Origin: Paracoccaceae bacterium
Lineage (GTDB): Bacteria; Pseudomonadota; Alphaproteobacteria; Rhodobacterales; Rhodobacteraceae
Direction of reading: 5' to 3'
Assembly: GCA_022822495.1 (NCBI GenBank)
Contig: JAJEBQ010000056.1
Location: forward strand, 28,691 to 92,690
DNA length: 64,000 bases
Within the stretch, counting starts at the first letter, position 1; each line of letters starts with the position of its first letter. This document shows, piece after piece, positions 1 through 9,065 of the stretch. The notes under the pieces were generated by a model. That model had not been told where the DNA came from, did no database searches, and saw nothing but the letters and a program-made list of their open reading frames with translations. The translations under genes and the position numbers were made by a program.

Positions 1-333
1 AGTGAAAACAATGATGAATTTTTTTTGGATAACAAAAAAGTGACTTTTTCATCCAATCATAGTGGTGGCATATTGGCGGGTATTTCGACGGGTCAGGATA
101 TAATTGTTCGAATCGCCATAAAACCCGCTTCCTCCATACTGATCCCAAAAAACTCTCTGACAACAACTGGAGAATCTACTCAAGTTGTTACCACAGGGAG
201 GCATGACCCATGTGTTGGGATTAGAGCCGTACCCGTAGCGGAGGCGATGGTTGCGCTTGTTTTAGCTGATCATTTCCTTATCCACAGAGGTCAGATCGGT
301 CACATCAAGGATTATTCCTTCGACAATCAATAA
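1..333 (+). CDS. aroC: chorismate synthase, C-terminal part (cut by window edge)
   Basis: Only the last ~110 residues are inside the window; the frame is open from base 1 and ends at TAA 331-333. Chorismate synthase makes chorismate from EPSP at the end of the shikimate pathway and uses reduced FMN. The fragment contains the family stretches SSNHSGGI and [18 protein letters not shown], the latter being the conserved C-terminal signature. An internal TTG at 25 should not be taken as a start, because the residues before it (SENNDEF) also match the family. It converges on the EamA gene with only 5 bp between the stop codons. Identity is firm; the condition of the N-terminal part is unknown. Confidence 0.93.
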   Translation, partial: SENNDEFFLDNKKVTFSSNHSGGILAGISTGQDIIVRIAIKPASSILIPKNSLTTTGESTQVVTTGRHDPCVGIRAVPVAEAMVALVLADHFLIHRGQIGHIKDYSFDNQ

Positions 334-338
334 GTTTG

Positions 339-1187
339 TTAGGATGGTTTTTTCGAAAGCTGAACGGCAATGATCCCTGCTGTAATTATGAACACCCCTA
401 CAAAATCACGAAAGGTAATAATTTCACTCAAAAGAAAGGCGGCTACAGCGATACCTAGAAAAGGGTTCAGAAAATGGAAAGATGAAGCCTTCGTTGGCCC
501 TATTCTGTTCACAAGTTTAAACCAAAGCCACGTACCAAACAATCCGGGGCCTATGATTTGATATATAAAGGCTCCAAATAACTGCCAGGAAAAATCTACA
601 GGTTCAATCGTTTCGAATAATACTGCCGGGATCAAGGTAAATACAAAACCCACAACCATCTGTAAGCCAACCACCATGACAAGATTATTACTCAAAAGAG
701 CCTGCTTAACTGTTAAAGTTGCAATACAAAGGGCAAGTGAAGCGATGATACAAAGTATAATTCCGACCAGTTCAAAACCAAAATTCCATCTGGTGGACAT
801 AATGATTAAGACTCCAATAAAACCTGAGGTAATTCCCGAAACTCCTATCCAACCTATTTTTTCTCGAAACATAAGGGCACTGAGAAAAGCCACCTGAATG
901 GGCATTGTAGAGGCGATGATTGCTGCCAGAGAGGCTTCGATCCATTGCATGGACACAAAATTAGCTCCGAGATATATTCCGTTTTGGCAGAAGCCAAAAA
1001 GCAAAATACCCAACCATTGACGGTGATTTAATTTGAAGGATTGCCCCATTATGAGGGCAAGACCAATCCCCAGGACTCCAGAAATTGCGAACCGTACCGT
1101 TAAGGCTGTGAGAGGGGGAATTTCAAGTACAATTATACGGGCTGTTGAAAATGCACTTGACCACATGAAAGCAAACAAAACTCCCAT
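339..1187 (-). CDS. EamA/DMT-family membrane transporter
   Basis: This 282-residue, very hydrophobic protein has about ten predicted membrane segments in two repeated halves, the layout of two EamA domains of the drug/metabolite transporter superfamily. Motifs such as MQWIEASLAAIIASTMPI and GPTKASSFHFLNPF are typical of exporters annotated RhaT/YdcZ-like. The substrate cannot be read from sequence. The start is uncertain: ATG 1187 has no obvious ribosome binding site, and the open frame continues upstream for some 20 codons (through a segment reading DRFFVTSIL) without an ATG, GTG or TTG, so the N-terminus may be non-canonical or slightly damaged. Confidence 0.85.
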   Translation of the reverse strand: MGVLFAFMWSSAFSTARIIVLEIPPLTALTVRFAISGVLGIGLALIMGQSFKLNHRQWLGILLFGFCQNGIYLGANFVSMQWIEASLAAIIASTMPIQVAFLSALMFREKIGWIGVSGITSGFIGVLIIMSTRWNFGFELVGIILCIIASLALCIATLTVKQALLSNNLVMVVGLQMVVGFVFTLIPAVLFETIEPVDFSWQLFGAFIYQIIGPGLFGTWLWFKLVNRIGPTKASSFHFLNPFLGIAVAAFLLSEIITFRDFVGVFIITAGIIAVQLSKKPS

Positions 1188-1278
1188 GAGGATGGAAGTA
1201 ACAAAAAATCGGTCGGAATGTTTAACCGACCGAAATAGATTGCAAAAATAAATTTTCTTCGATTTAAGAAGAGATGAT

Positions 1279-1569
1279 TTAACCTGCGACAGAATTCTTG
1301 ATAGCCGCTCCCCAAGAAATTCTAGGAACGCGTTTTGCAGGTATCGTCAAGGGTTTTTTCGTTGCAGGGTTAATACCTGAACGCTCATTTCTCATTTTTG
1401 AAGAAAGTCGTCCCACCTTATTCAATGGTACAGTGTTCCCAGCAGAAACCTCTTCAATAATGGTATCACTTAAAGCATCAAGAAAATCGTTTGTTGCTTT
1501 CTTCTCCCCTCCAGTTTTACTCGAAATAGCTTCGATTAACTCTCTTTTAGTTAGAACCTTTCCTGACAT
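1279..1569 (-). CDS. HU-family DNA-binding protein
   Basis: This 96-residue histone-like protein should bend and compact DNA as a dimer. The N-terminal helices (LTKRELIEAISSKTG) are followed by the arm region with the family signature G-R-L-S-S-K then GINPATKKPLTIPAKRVPRI. I chose ATG 1569 because AGGAG lies about 7 bases upstream and the resulting N-terminus (MSGKVLTKRELI) matches the family. The longer open frame to 1629 adds 20 unrelated residues. It is close to the family norm of ~90 residues. HU cannot be distinguished from an IHF-like paralogue with certainty. The gene stands alone between the EamA transporter and amn. Confidence 0.88.
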   Translation of the reverse strand: MSGKVLTKRELIEAISSKTGGEKKATNDFLDALSDTIIEEVSAGNTVPLNKVGRLSSKMRNERSGINPATKKPLTIPAKRVPRISWGAAIKNSVAG

Positions 1570-1773
1570 CTTTACTCCTATTAACTTATTATATTTTACA
1601 GATCGGGAAATTACCTTATCAAAGACCAACTTTTTCAGCTAAGAACATACATGCCTTATCTAAAGAGCCATCAGAAATTCAAAATTTAGTTTTTCAGATT
1701 TCCCTAACTAGTCTATAATAGAAGAAAATCCATTTAACAACCATAGAATACAAGAAAATGGGTTTTTTCTAAT

Positions 1774-3264
1774 TTACAGAAAAGAAGTTTCTTCAAAACT
1801 TCTTAACTTTCTTGAATGTAGGAATTCCTGAGGCATTTTCCGCAAGGAGGCCAGAGCCATAATGCCAATTAATAGATGGTTGTTTACTTGGGTTCGGAAA
1901 AATTCACTGGCCATTCCTGGCATTTTCAGAACACCATGTAGTGGTTTGTCAGATACGCATAGCAACGTCCCGTAGGGTACGCGGAATCGGAATCCATTAG
2001 CTGCAATCGTGGCCGATTCCATATCCAGTGCAATGGCCCGCGATTGACTTAACCTTCGTACCGTGCCAGAATTCACTCCCAATTCCCAGTTTCGATTGTC
2101 GACGGATGCTACAGTTCCAGTTCGCATAACTCTTTTCAGATCATATCCCTTTTTCTTGGTAACCTCTTCTACAGCCCCCTCAATAGCGACTTGAATTTCA
2201 GCCAATGCAGGGATTGGAACCCACAATGGCAAGTCATTATCAAGTACCTGATCTTCACGTAGGTAAGCATGGGCAAGGACATAATCGCCCAGATTTTGAC
2301 TGTTTCGCAGTCCAGCACAGTGTCCGAGCATAACCCAAGCGCTTGGACGCAACACGGCTATGTGGTCCGTTGCAGTCTTGGCATTGGAGGGTCCCACGCC
2401 AATATTTACCAGACTAATTCCAGAGCCATCTTCCCTGGTCAAATGACAGGCCGGCATTTGAGGCATCCTTGCGGGACGGTTGATTACGCCGTCGTAATAC
2501 GTTAATTTATAACCCCCTGATGTTACCAGTGATGTATAGCCAGAATTTGTATCGGCGAGTTGTGAACGAGCGAAATCTTCGAACTTGTCTACATAAAGTT
2601 GATAATTTGTAAAAAGTATAAATTTTTGAAAATTTTCCACACCGGTTGCTGTGTAGTGTTCAAGTCTGGCAAGTGAATAATCAATTCGGGGCGCACTGAA
2701 GGGTGCAAGCGGTTTGGCTCCATCTTCATAAACAAAACCCACGCCATTAACGATTTCATCATGCATTATCGCCAAATCGGGAGTATCAAAAACATCCCTG
2801 AGAGTAAAACTCAGTTCCTTGGATGAAAAAGTAATTTCCTCGTCGGCCTTGACCGCAAAGTGTATGGGTATTGGGGTTGTTGATAGCCCAACTGTTACAG
2901 GTACATGATGGTGATTGATAAGGAGATTAATCTGATTAACCAGATAGGCCTTAAAAAGTTTGGGGCGTGTGATGGTTGTAACATAAACCCCTGGTTCAGT
3001 CACATGCCCGAAAGAAAGTCGGGTGTCTATAAACCCATAAGTAAGCGTTTCAAACCTGATTTCTGGATAATAGGCCCTAAATTTCTTATTCTCCGGGTTT
3101 TCCCGGGCAACCAATTTCAATTTTTCCTGAAGGAATTCAGTGGCCAGATCATATCTGCGTATTAATTCCTCGACTGCCTGTTCTCCCGAGGTACAAGTTA
3201 TCACTTCCGGAATCTCCGGGGTAATGATTTCTCTCTCCTCAAGTTCGAATTCCGAATGTTTCAT
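1774..3264 (-). CDS. amn: AMP nucleosidase
   Basis: This 496-residue enzyme hydrolyses AMP to adenine and ribose 5-phosphate. The N-terminal half is the AMP-nucleosidase-specific domain; the C-terminal half is the nucleoside-phosphorylase fold, with the segment ALDMESATIAANGFRFRVPYGTLLCVSDKPLHG around residue 415, whose glutamate is the usual ribose-binding residue. Length matches the family (about 480-500). Its ATG overlaps the 3' end of the adenine deaminase gene by 4 bp (ATGA), so the two are translationally coupled, with adenine deaminase upstream. Together they would convert AMP to hypoxanthine through free adenine, a purine salvage/overflow route. Confidence 0.93.
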   Translation of the reverse strand: MKHSEFELEEREIITPEIPEVITCTSGEQAVEELIRRYDLATEFLQEKLKLVARENPENKKFRAYYPEIRFETLTYGFIDTRLSFGHVTEPGVYVTTITRPKLFKAYLVNQINLLINHHHVPVTVGLSTTPIPIHFAVKADEEITFSSKELSFTLRDVFDTPDLAIMHDEIVNGVGFVYEDGAKPLAPFSAPRIDYSLARLEHYTATGVENFQKFILFTNYQLYVDKFEDFARSQLADTNSGYTSLVTSGGYKLTYYDGVINRPARMPQMPACHLTREDGSGISLVNIGVGPSNAKTATDHIAVLRPSAWVMLGHCAGLRNSQNLGDYVLAHAYLREDQVLDNDLPLWVPIPALAEIQVAIEGAVEEVTKKKGYDLKRVMRTGTVASVDNRNWELGVNSGTVRRLSQSRAIALDMESATIAANGFRFRVPYGTLLCVSDKPLHGVLKMPGMASEFFRTQVNNHLLIGIMALASLRKMPQEFLHSRKLRSFEETSFL

Positions 3265-5069
3265 TGAATAAACAGGTCTACAAATTCTGCTTTGATTACA
3301 TTAAAAATCCCCCTGTTGGAAATTCTGATTTCGGGGATCACCACGAGTGCCAATAAAGTGTGCTGCATGAATGCATTATTTAGGTTACAACCACAATTCA
3401 CCATTTCCTGTCTTAGTTTTACCAGATCTTTTGCCACCTGGGATGGTGGTGCATCAGATAACAATCCACCGATAGGTAACTTGACAAGCCCTTTTTGTTG
3501 GCCATCTCGCCACAAGGTAATACCACCATTCGTTTCAACAAGTTTGTGTGCAGCAAGGGCCATATTCTGTTTGCAAGTCCCTACTACGATCATGTGATGA
3601 CTGTCGTGACCGATGGTTGAGGCGAGAGCCATTTCCCCTTTATAACCAAAGCCGCTGACAAATCCATTTATAACGGCACCGCTCGCTTTATGGCGTTCAA
3701 CCAAGGCAATCTGGCAAACATCCTTACCCTGATCTCCTTCAACCAAACCTTCTTTTACATCAAGGTCAATTTGGAGAAGTTTGGTTGGAGCCTGGTTTTC
3801 GATGATACCAATGACATTGGCCTTTAGTGTGGCTCTGTTATTACCTTTGGGAGGGTTAATATCAAATTCCTGGGGCCTAATTGGCTGTTTTACCCTTACG
3901 GTTTCTTTCATTTCAGCCGGCCATGATAGCGGTTTTAGCAAACCAACAAATTGTCCTTCCTGAGCAACTTTAATGCCATTCGCATAGACAAGATCAATGG
4001 GTAGTTTTTCCAGGTCACTTGTAAGAACAAAGTCAGCTCTTCGACCTGGACTTATAGAACCCAACTCACGTTCCAGTCCAAAATGAGAAGCGGTATTAAT
4101 GGTAGCCATCTGGAGTGCGATCAAAGGTTCGCAACCACACTCAATAGCGTGTCTAACCACCCGATCCATATGGCCATCATGTATTAAAGTTGCGGCATCA
4201 CAATCATCTGTACAGAGGATAAAGTTTCTTGGATCCAAACCCCTTTCGGTTACAGCGGTAATCTGTTTCTTTACATCATACCACGCAGAGCCAAGTCGCA
4301 GCATTGATCGCATGCCTCTTCGTGCACGTTCGACAGCATCAATTTCACGTGTTCCTTCATGATCATCAGCAGGTCCACTTGCTACATATGCGTGGAAATT
4401 ATTTCCCAAATCAGGTGAGGGGTAATGCCCCCCTATGGTTTTACCGACAAGCCTTGTTGCCGCCATTTCGCCAAATAGTTTTGGGTCTCCGTTAATGACA
4501 CCTACAAAATCCATCATTTCACCAAGACCGATAATGTTAGGTGCGTTGATCAGGCCGGCGATATCAGTAACATCCAGTTCAGCACCTGCGTCTTCAAACC
4601 CGGGAAATGAAGGAACGCAAGATGGTACCTGAAGAAAAATATTGATTGGTTGTCTTACGGCTTCATTATACATGAGTCTGATGGCTTCCAAACCCATTAC
4701 ATTTGCCATCTCGTGAGGATCAGCAAACATGGTTGTGGTACCATGTGGGGTAACCGCCTCAGTAAATCTTGCAGGGGTTAACATTCCTGATTCTATGTGC
4801 ATGTGTCCATCGCAAAGACCCGGTATAATATATCTATCATCCCCGTTCAAAATGTCTGTCCCAGGACCGATACAATGTTTCGCATTAGGTCCGCAATATG
4901 CAAACCGGCCATGCGCAACAGCGATATCAGTATTGGCAATTATTTCCCGACTTTGAACATTGACCCATTGCACATTGGTGATTACCAAATCAGCTTTGGC
5001 TTTACCCAAAGCCACCTGTGTCAATTGTGGGGCAACTTCATGCCAGCTTTTGATGGTGTTCTGAGACAT
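3261..5069 (-). CDS. ade: adenine deaminase
   Basis: This 602-residue amidohydrolase of the AdeC family deaminates adenine to hypoxanthine. Visible motifs are GHMHIES near residue 91 (metal-binding HxH strand), GTTTMFADPHE, the FILCTDDCDAATLI segment near residue 288, and the C-terminal GFGYKGEMALASTIGHDSHHMIVVG region typical of AdeC. Length is normal. It is the first gene of a two-gene operon with amn (4-bp overlap), an arrangement that hands adenine from one enzyme to the next. Upstream are 157 bp of divergent intergenic DNA shared with the HD-domain gene, with no clear operator. Confidence 0.93.
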   Translation of the reverse strand: MSQNTIKSWHEVAPQLTQVALGKAKADLVITNVQWVNVQSREIIANTDIAVAHGRFAYCGPNAKHCIGPGTDILNGDDRYIIPGLCDGHMHIESGMLTPARFTEAVTPHGTTTMFADPHEMANVMGLEAIRLMYNEAVRQPINIFLQVPSCVPSFPGFEDAGAELDVTDIAGLINAPNIIGLGEMMDFVGVINGDPKLFGEMAATRLVGKTIGGHYPSPDLGNNFHAYVASGPADDHEGTREIDAVERARRGMRSMLRLGSAWYDVKKQITAVTERGLDPRNFILCTDDCDAATLIHDGHMDRVVRHAIECGCEPLIALQMATINTASHFGLERELGSISPGRRADFVLTSDLEKLPIDLVYANGIKVAQEGQFVGLLKPLSWPAEMKETVRVKQPIRPQEFDINPPKGNNRATLKANVIGIIENQAPTKLLQIDLDVKEGLVEGDQGKDVCQIALVERHKASGAVINGFVSGFGYKGEMALASTIGHDSHHMIVVGTCKQNMALAAHKLVETNGGITLWRDGQQKGLVKLPIGGLLSDAPPSQVAKDLVKLRQEMVNCGCNLNNAFMQHTLLALVVIPEIRISNRGIFNVIKAEFVDLFIQ

Positions 5070-5226
5070 ACAGAATAGTTCGCTTCAATACAAAAACACA
5101 CAAATAATTCTATCTCCAGTTTTGGTCTGGAAACCAAATATATAGAAAAGTACCTAGATTTTTAATTATGAAAGGAAAAACCAATTTTGGTTTGAATCCC
5201 AATTTTCAAAAATAAATGATAGCATA

Positions 5227-5820
5227 ATGAAAAAAGTTTCTTTTACCGAAATGAAATATGGAACCAAGGAGGATTACCAACTTTTGTCTGAGCTAGAAAA
5301 ACCATACCTCACCCTTACCACCGACCGCATTATCAGCGAGTTAAAAAGGCAAGGTGAAGATACGCTTTCGGGTTATCAAATCACCCGGTTGGAGCATGCG
5401 TTACAGTCGGCGACCAGGGCTTATCGGGATGGAGCCGATCTTGATTGGGTTGTTAGTGCCTTACTGCATGATATTGGGGATGGTCTCGCACCTCAGAATC
5501 ATGATCGCTTTTCGGCAGAGGTCATCCGACCGTATGTACGCGAAGAGGTTACCTGGGTAATTGAACATCACGGAATTTTTCAGATGATTTATTATGCTCA
5601 CCATTATGGCTGGGAGCCCAACGCGCGAGATAAATTCAAGGACAATATTTATTTCAAATCATGTGAAGATTTTTGTGAAAGATGGGATCAAGCTTCGTTT
5701 GATCCCGATTATGCCGTGGAAAATATTGAATTTTTTGAACCTATGGTCAGGGAAGTTTTCAATCGCAAAGCCTATGATCGAAAACATATTCAACCTGGTG
5801 TGGTTAAAGGGCTTCCTTAG
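5227..5820 (+). CDS. HD-domain protein resembling PhnZ/TmpB-type diiron oxygenases
   Basis: This 197-residue protein carries an HD fold: RLEHALQSA (His57), ALLHDIGDG (His81-Asp82), NHDRFSAEVIRPYV (His92), WVIEHHG (His114/His115) and a late WDQASFD aspartate (Asp154). That spacing and the early EH motif resemble the mixed-valence diiron oxygenases PhnZ and TmpB, which cleave phosphonates, more than classical HD phosphohydrolases. The assignment to an oxygenase is inference. No phosphonate genes are nearby; the neighbours are ade and amn (divergent). A nucleotide or phosphohydrolase role is the main alternative. The start ATG at 5227 gives an N-terminus consistent with related proteins. Confidence 0.6.
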   Translation: MKKVSFTEMKYGTKEDYQLLSELEKPYLTLTTDRIISELKRQGEDTLSGYQITRLEHALQSATRAYRDGADLDWVVSALLHDIGDGLAPQNHDRFSAEVIRPYVREEVTWVIEHHGIFQMIYYAHHYGWEPNARDKFKDNIYFKSCEDFCERWDQASFDPDYAVENIEFFEPMVREVFNRKAYDRKHIQPGVVKGLP

Positions 5821-6065
5821 GCTAGGTAAATATAATTTCTGTCAAACAGATCTACTTTCTGATTAGATATAATTGAGGGCTGTCCTGAGACGGTTGTGGC
5901 AAAATTGAACAGGAGGAAGCCTTAAGGGCACTTCTATTAATTAATTGAGCCCTATTTTTTTATAAAACACCCCTCAAATTCTGGCCTTTTTGTTTGTGTA
6001 GTGCTTCAATGGAAGCCAACACTCAATAATTAGTCCCTTTTTGATGTAAACCCGGGAGATCCCAC

Positions 6066-6708
6066 ATAGAAAGACGCCATGTGCTGGCAGAAGATCCTCA
6101 ACGCCAAGCGTTGAAGGAGGTGGTTGACTGGGAGTCATTCCGACCGCTTCTTGAAGAGGTCTTTGGTCCTCCTCGCACCCATTGTCCGGGCTGTCGTCCC
6201 TAGGACTATCGCATTATTTTCTGTTCCCTTCTGTTGGGGGTCGTGAACGGCTTGAGTGATTAGTAATTGCACTACATGCTGCTTGATCGCATCTCCTTCA
6301 ATCCGTTTACGGGTCTTCACAGCAAGGATCAGGTTCTGGACCAGAAGACGCTTTGGACATAGCGCAACATGTTGAGCCGGCCGGGGCGTATTGATGCTTT
6401 GGTTGGGGTGTTCAAGGACCCGTTGGCCGCCCATGGCTATCGCTTGCCGACGGGGACATTGGTGGAGTCTTCGACTGTCCAGGTTCCCCGTCAGCGTAAT
6501 AGTCGGGAGGAGAAGGCTGTAATCAAGAGTGGTGGTGTTCTCACCGACTGGAACAATCAACCACACACGTAGTGTCAGAAGGACACGGACGCGTGCGGGT
6601 TCAAGACGCCTGGTGTGTCTCATTTTGGCGATAAAAATCATAGTGCGGTTGATCGGGCGACGAAGGTGATCACCAAGTGGGAAGTGTCTCCGGCACCTGT
6701 TCACGACA
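6066..6708 (+). pseudogene. IS5-family transposase, truncated with several stops
   Basis: The frame reads ERRHVLAEDPQRQALKEVVDWESF, LLEEVFGPPRT and NRNSREE-like segments of the DUF772 plus DDE IS5 transposases also found elsewhere in the window. The original start codon appears mutated (ATA at 6066). There are in-frame stops in the first third (for example after GCRP and after NGLSD), and the gene ends abruptly at PVHDS where the short repeat begins. It cannot make a functional transposase. Confidence 0.8.
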
Positions 6709-6896
6709 GTGTTGTTTTTCATAATACCACAAGGGCATCCGGGGAGACAACCCCGGGTGCCCTCCTCTTCAAAAAGAAACGACTTGGAAAGGAAAGAGGA
6801 TGATTCTTAAATTAATTCAATTTATCAGAACATCGGCGTTGAATTAATTTGATAAAAAACCGGGGTTACGTGACGGTTTATTGTGAGAAATAACAC
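6709..6896. repeat. short GTGTT-type element, copy A (both ends present)
   Basis: This 188-bp segment is bounded by imperfect inverted repeats: GTGTTGTTTTTCATAATA at the left and the reverse complement of GTGTTATTTCTCACAATA at the right. Its core GACTTGGAAAGGAAAGAGG followed by ATGATTCT and AAATTAATTCA recurs in three other places (9699, 33642, 57930), always inside a transposase gene. No open reading frame is likely. The flanking transposase sequence does not rejoin across it, so it is associated with a deletion, not a clean insertion. Confidence 0.65.
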
Positions 6897-7056
6897 CGAT
6901 CAAAGGGTGAATTGAGCGAAAAAAGGGTTTGATTGATCAAGAGTTTACAAAAAAGCTATATGTCACAGGGGTAGAAAACTTAAAAAAGTGACTTTTGAAA
7001 ATCAGGGACTCTCCGATGATCTTAAAAAGAAGAGGTGCCCTTAATTATGGTTGTTT

Positions 7057-7682
7057 ATGAAGGACAAAATTTGGGAAAGATTTAAAGATGATCATATAGA
7101 TCTTTGGGTATTCGCTTACGGTTCCCTTCTTTGAAATCCCAGATTTGAAATTCAGAAAAGTGTACCTTCAGTTTTGGAAGGTTACCGTAGATCATTCCGC
7201 ATGTGGTCAATACATTGCCGGGGTACTCCAGAAAAACCGGATCTGGTATTGGCACTGGAAAAAAGGTGGGGGAAAATGCCTGGGTCTGACGCTAAGATGT
7301 ATTAAGAAAGGATAATAAAAAAGTACTTGACTATCTAAGGGATAGAGAACTGGTATCGTCTGCCCATGTTGAAAGTACAGTTACACTGGAATTAAGTGAC
7401 GGGAGGAGTACAACCGCTCTTCTTTATGTGGTCAAGACTGATCATCGACAATACACAGGCGATTTATCTCTGGAGGAGCAGGCAGGGATTATTTCCCGGG
7501 CCGAGGGTAGGGTTGGATATAATGCTGATTATCTCAGCAGGACTGTTGATCGATTAAACCAGTTGGGTTTGGAATATCCCAGTATGGAAAAATGGAATAG
7601 TATGGTTAGTGACTTTCTTGGTCAGGAAGTGGCTCGACGATCAAAAGATATCCATCCGAATCAACGACCTTTACCTTTTTAA
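7057..7682 (+). pseudogene. chaC: ChaC-like gamma-glutamylcyclotransferase, disrupted
   Basis: Pieced across frames, the protein reads WVFAYGSLL-stop-NPRFE, SVPSVLEGYRRSFRMWSIHCRGTPEKPDLVLALE, KGGGKCLGLTLRCIKK, DNKKVLDYLRDREL and the rest of a ChaC protein to PLPF. These enzymes release 5-oxoproline from glutathione in the cytosol. Three lesions are visible: TGA at about 7132 where the family has Trp (YGSLMWNP), a frameshift in the A-run near 7261, and a second near 7310. Other genes here end in TGA, so this is a nonsense mutation, not recoding. The 3' end overlaps the convergent NfeD gene by 77 bp. Confidence 0.85.
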
Positions 7683-8088
7683 CGGAACCCTTGGCAGGAA
7701 TTGTATCTTCCCTTAATCGGAAATGCCATCTGACGCCTTCGAATAAGCCAATGCCTTCGTCTTCCTCCAATGAAACTACGGTTCCGACCTTACCAATATT
7801 ACGCTTGGAGGGGTTATTTAGAACTGATTGGTTTTTTCCGCCGAAAACCTTCTCGAATTTTGGATAGAAGTATCGCCCCAGAAGAGTCGTAATGACAGTT
7901 AGAACTAAAAAAAGCAGAATCTGGTACCAAAAAAGCAAATTCGACAGGAATAATACTACACCAACCAGAATGGCGGCCAATGCAGGCCAAATAAAAATAG
8001 TGGTTGGCAAAAGCAGCTCGACAATCCCCAACAGGAACCCGAGTGTTATCCAAACCCAGGGTGATAAATCTGTTAACAACTCAAGCAT
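7606..8088 (-). CDS. NfeD-family membrane protein
   Basis: This 160-residue protein has three closely spaced hydrophobic segments in the first ~75 residues (WVWITLGFLLGIVELL, IWPALAAILVGVVLFL, ILLFLVLTVITTLLG) and a soluble C-terminal OB-like domain (GKVGTVVSLEEDEGIGLFEGVRWHFR). That is the short NfeD architecture. NfeD proteins pair with stomatin/SPFH proteins and are thought to work in membrane quality control. Here the SPFH gene lies 17 bp upstream on the same strand, supporting an operon. The last 77 bp overlap the dead chaC gene tail-to-tail. Confidence 0.88.
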   Translation of the reverse strand: MLELLTDLSPWVWITLGFLLGIVELLLPTTIFIWPALAAILVGVVLFLSNLLFWYQILLFLVLTVITTLLGRYFYPKFEKVFGGKNQSVLNNPSKRNIGKVGTVVSLEEDEGIGLFEGVRWHFRLREDTIPAKGSVKKVKVVDSDGYLLIVEPLPDQESH

Positions 8089-8105
8089 ATTTCCTCCTTT
8101 TCAAG

Positions 8106-9065
8106 TTAACCATCGTCGGATTTTTTGTCTCCTCCCCTTGCCAGTTCTGCAATACCGGCAATAGAACCAAGAAGGTTGCTTGCTTCAAGGGGCATCATAA
8201 TTGTTTTTGAATTTGGTGCTGCCGCAACAGATTCCAAAGCCTGGGTATATTTCTGTGCCACAAAATAATTGACAGCCTGTATATCTCCATCAGCAATGGC
8301 CTTTGATACCATTTCAGTTGCTTTCGCCTCCGCTTCAGCAGCTCTTTCTCGAGCTTCAGCATCCAAAAAGGCAGCCTCTCTTCGACCTTCCGCTTCCCTG
8401 ATCTGTGCCTCCTTCAAACCTTCTGCACGTAAAATTGCAGATTGCTTATCACCCTCAGCCTGAAGTACTTCTGCTCTCTTTTCCCTTTCGGCTTTCATTT
8501 GTCGGGCCATTGCCTCAGATATATTTGGAGGAGGAGTTAAATCCTTGATTTCAATTCTCGTAACTTTTACTCCCCACGGCTTGACAGCATCATCAATAAC
8601 CATAAGCAACCGGGAATTTATCTGATCTCTATTTGAAAGTGATTCATCCAGATCCATTGAACCAATTACCGATCTGATATTGGTTTGAATCAGGTTTTCC
8701 AGCGAATTAACAAGATCCCTGACTTCGTATGACGCCATTTCAGCAACAACAACTTGATAGAAGGCGATGGCGTCAGCTGAAATCATCGCATTGTCTTTCG
8801 TAATGACTTCCTGTGCACCAACATTCAGAAACGTTTCCATCATATTGACTTTTTTGCTAACACGCTCAATTAATGGGATGATTAATCTTAAACCAGGTTG
8901 TTGTGTTCGTGCAAACCTACCAAATCTCTCAATGGTCCAGTTTTCACCTTGTGGTATTGACTTTACCATCATAAAGAAGAAAAGTAGTATGAAAAACCCT
9001 ATGACTATTACAAAACCTATGAACACCTGATTGACCATAACTAAATCTATAAACTCCCGATTCAT
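8106..9065 (-). CDS. SPFH/stomatin-like membrane protein (QmcA-like)
   Basis: This 319-residue protein has an N-terminal membrane segment (VFIGFVIVIGFFILLFFFMM), then the SPFH domain (VPQGENWTIERFGRF-like start, LRLIIPLIERVSKKVNMME, ITKDNAMISADAIAFYQV) and a long Ala/Glu-rich coiled coil (QMKAEREKRAEVLQAEGDKQ). ATG 9065 is preferred over 9119: it has an AGAGG site just upstream and gives the family N-terminus. It forms an operon with nfeD. An IS5 copy ends 28 bp upstream of this ATG, so the native promoter has been displaced and expression may depend on the element. Confidence 0.9.
   Translation of the reverse strand: MNREFIDLVMVNQVFIGFVIVIGFFILLFFFMMVKSIPQGENWTIERFGRFARTQQPGLRLIIPLIERVSKKVNMMETFLNVGAQEVITKDNAMISADAIAFYQVVVAEMASYEVRDLVNSLENLIQTNIRSVIGSMDLDESLSNRDQINSRLLMVIDDAVKPWGVKVTRIEIKDLTPPPNISEAMARQMKAEREKRAEVLQAEGDKQSAILRAEGLKEAQIREAEGRREAAFLDAEARERAAEAEAKATEMVSKAIADGDIQAVNYFVAQKYTQALESVAAAPNSKTIMMPLEASNLLGSIAGIAELARGGDKKSDDG

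Larger units (their letters stand above)
5926..7040 (+). mobile_element. IS5-family element, copy 1 (degenerate)
   Basis: Terminal inverted repeats GGGCACTTCT (left) and AGAGGTGCCC (right) are flanked on both sides by TTAA (5922-5925 and 7041-7044), consistent with a 4-bp target duplication. The last ~140 bp are non-coding and match, in reverse complement, the sequence downstream of the transposase in the copy at the right edge of the window. The C-terminal third of the transposase is missing and a short repeat (6709-6896) sits in its place. Confidence 0.8.

Noticed and set aside
7108..7140. Possible TGA-to-tryptophan recoding suggested by TGA in the YGSL(M)W motif of chaC.
   Set aside because: Other intact genes (for example adenine deaminase and the DUF2783 gene) end in TGA, and chaC has two further frameshifts, so ordinary pseudogenisation explains it.
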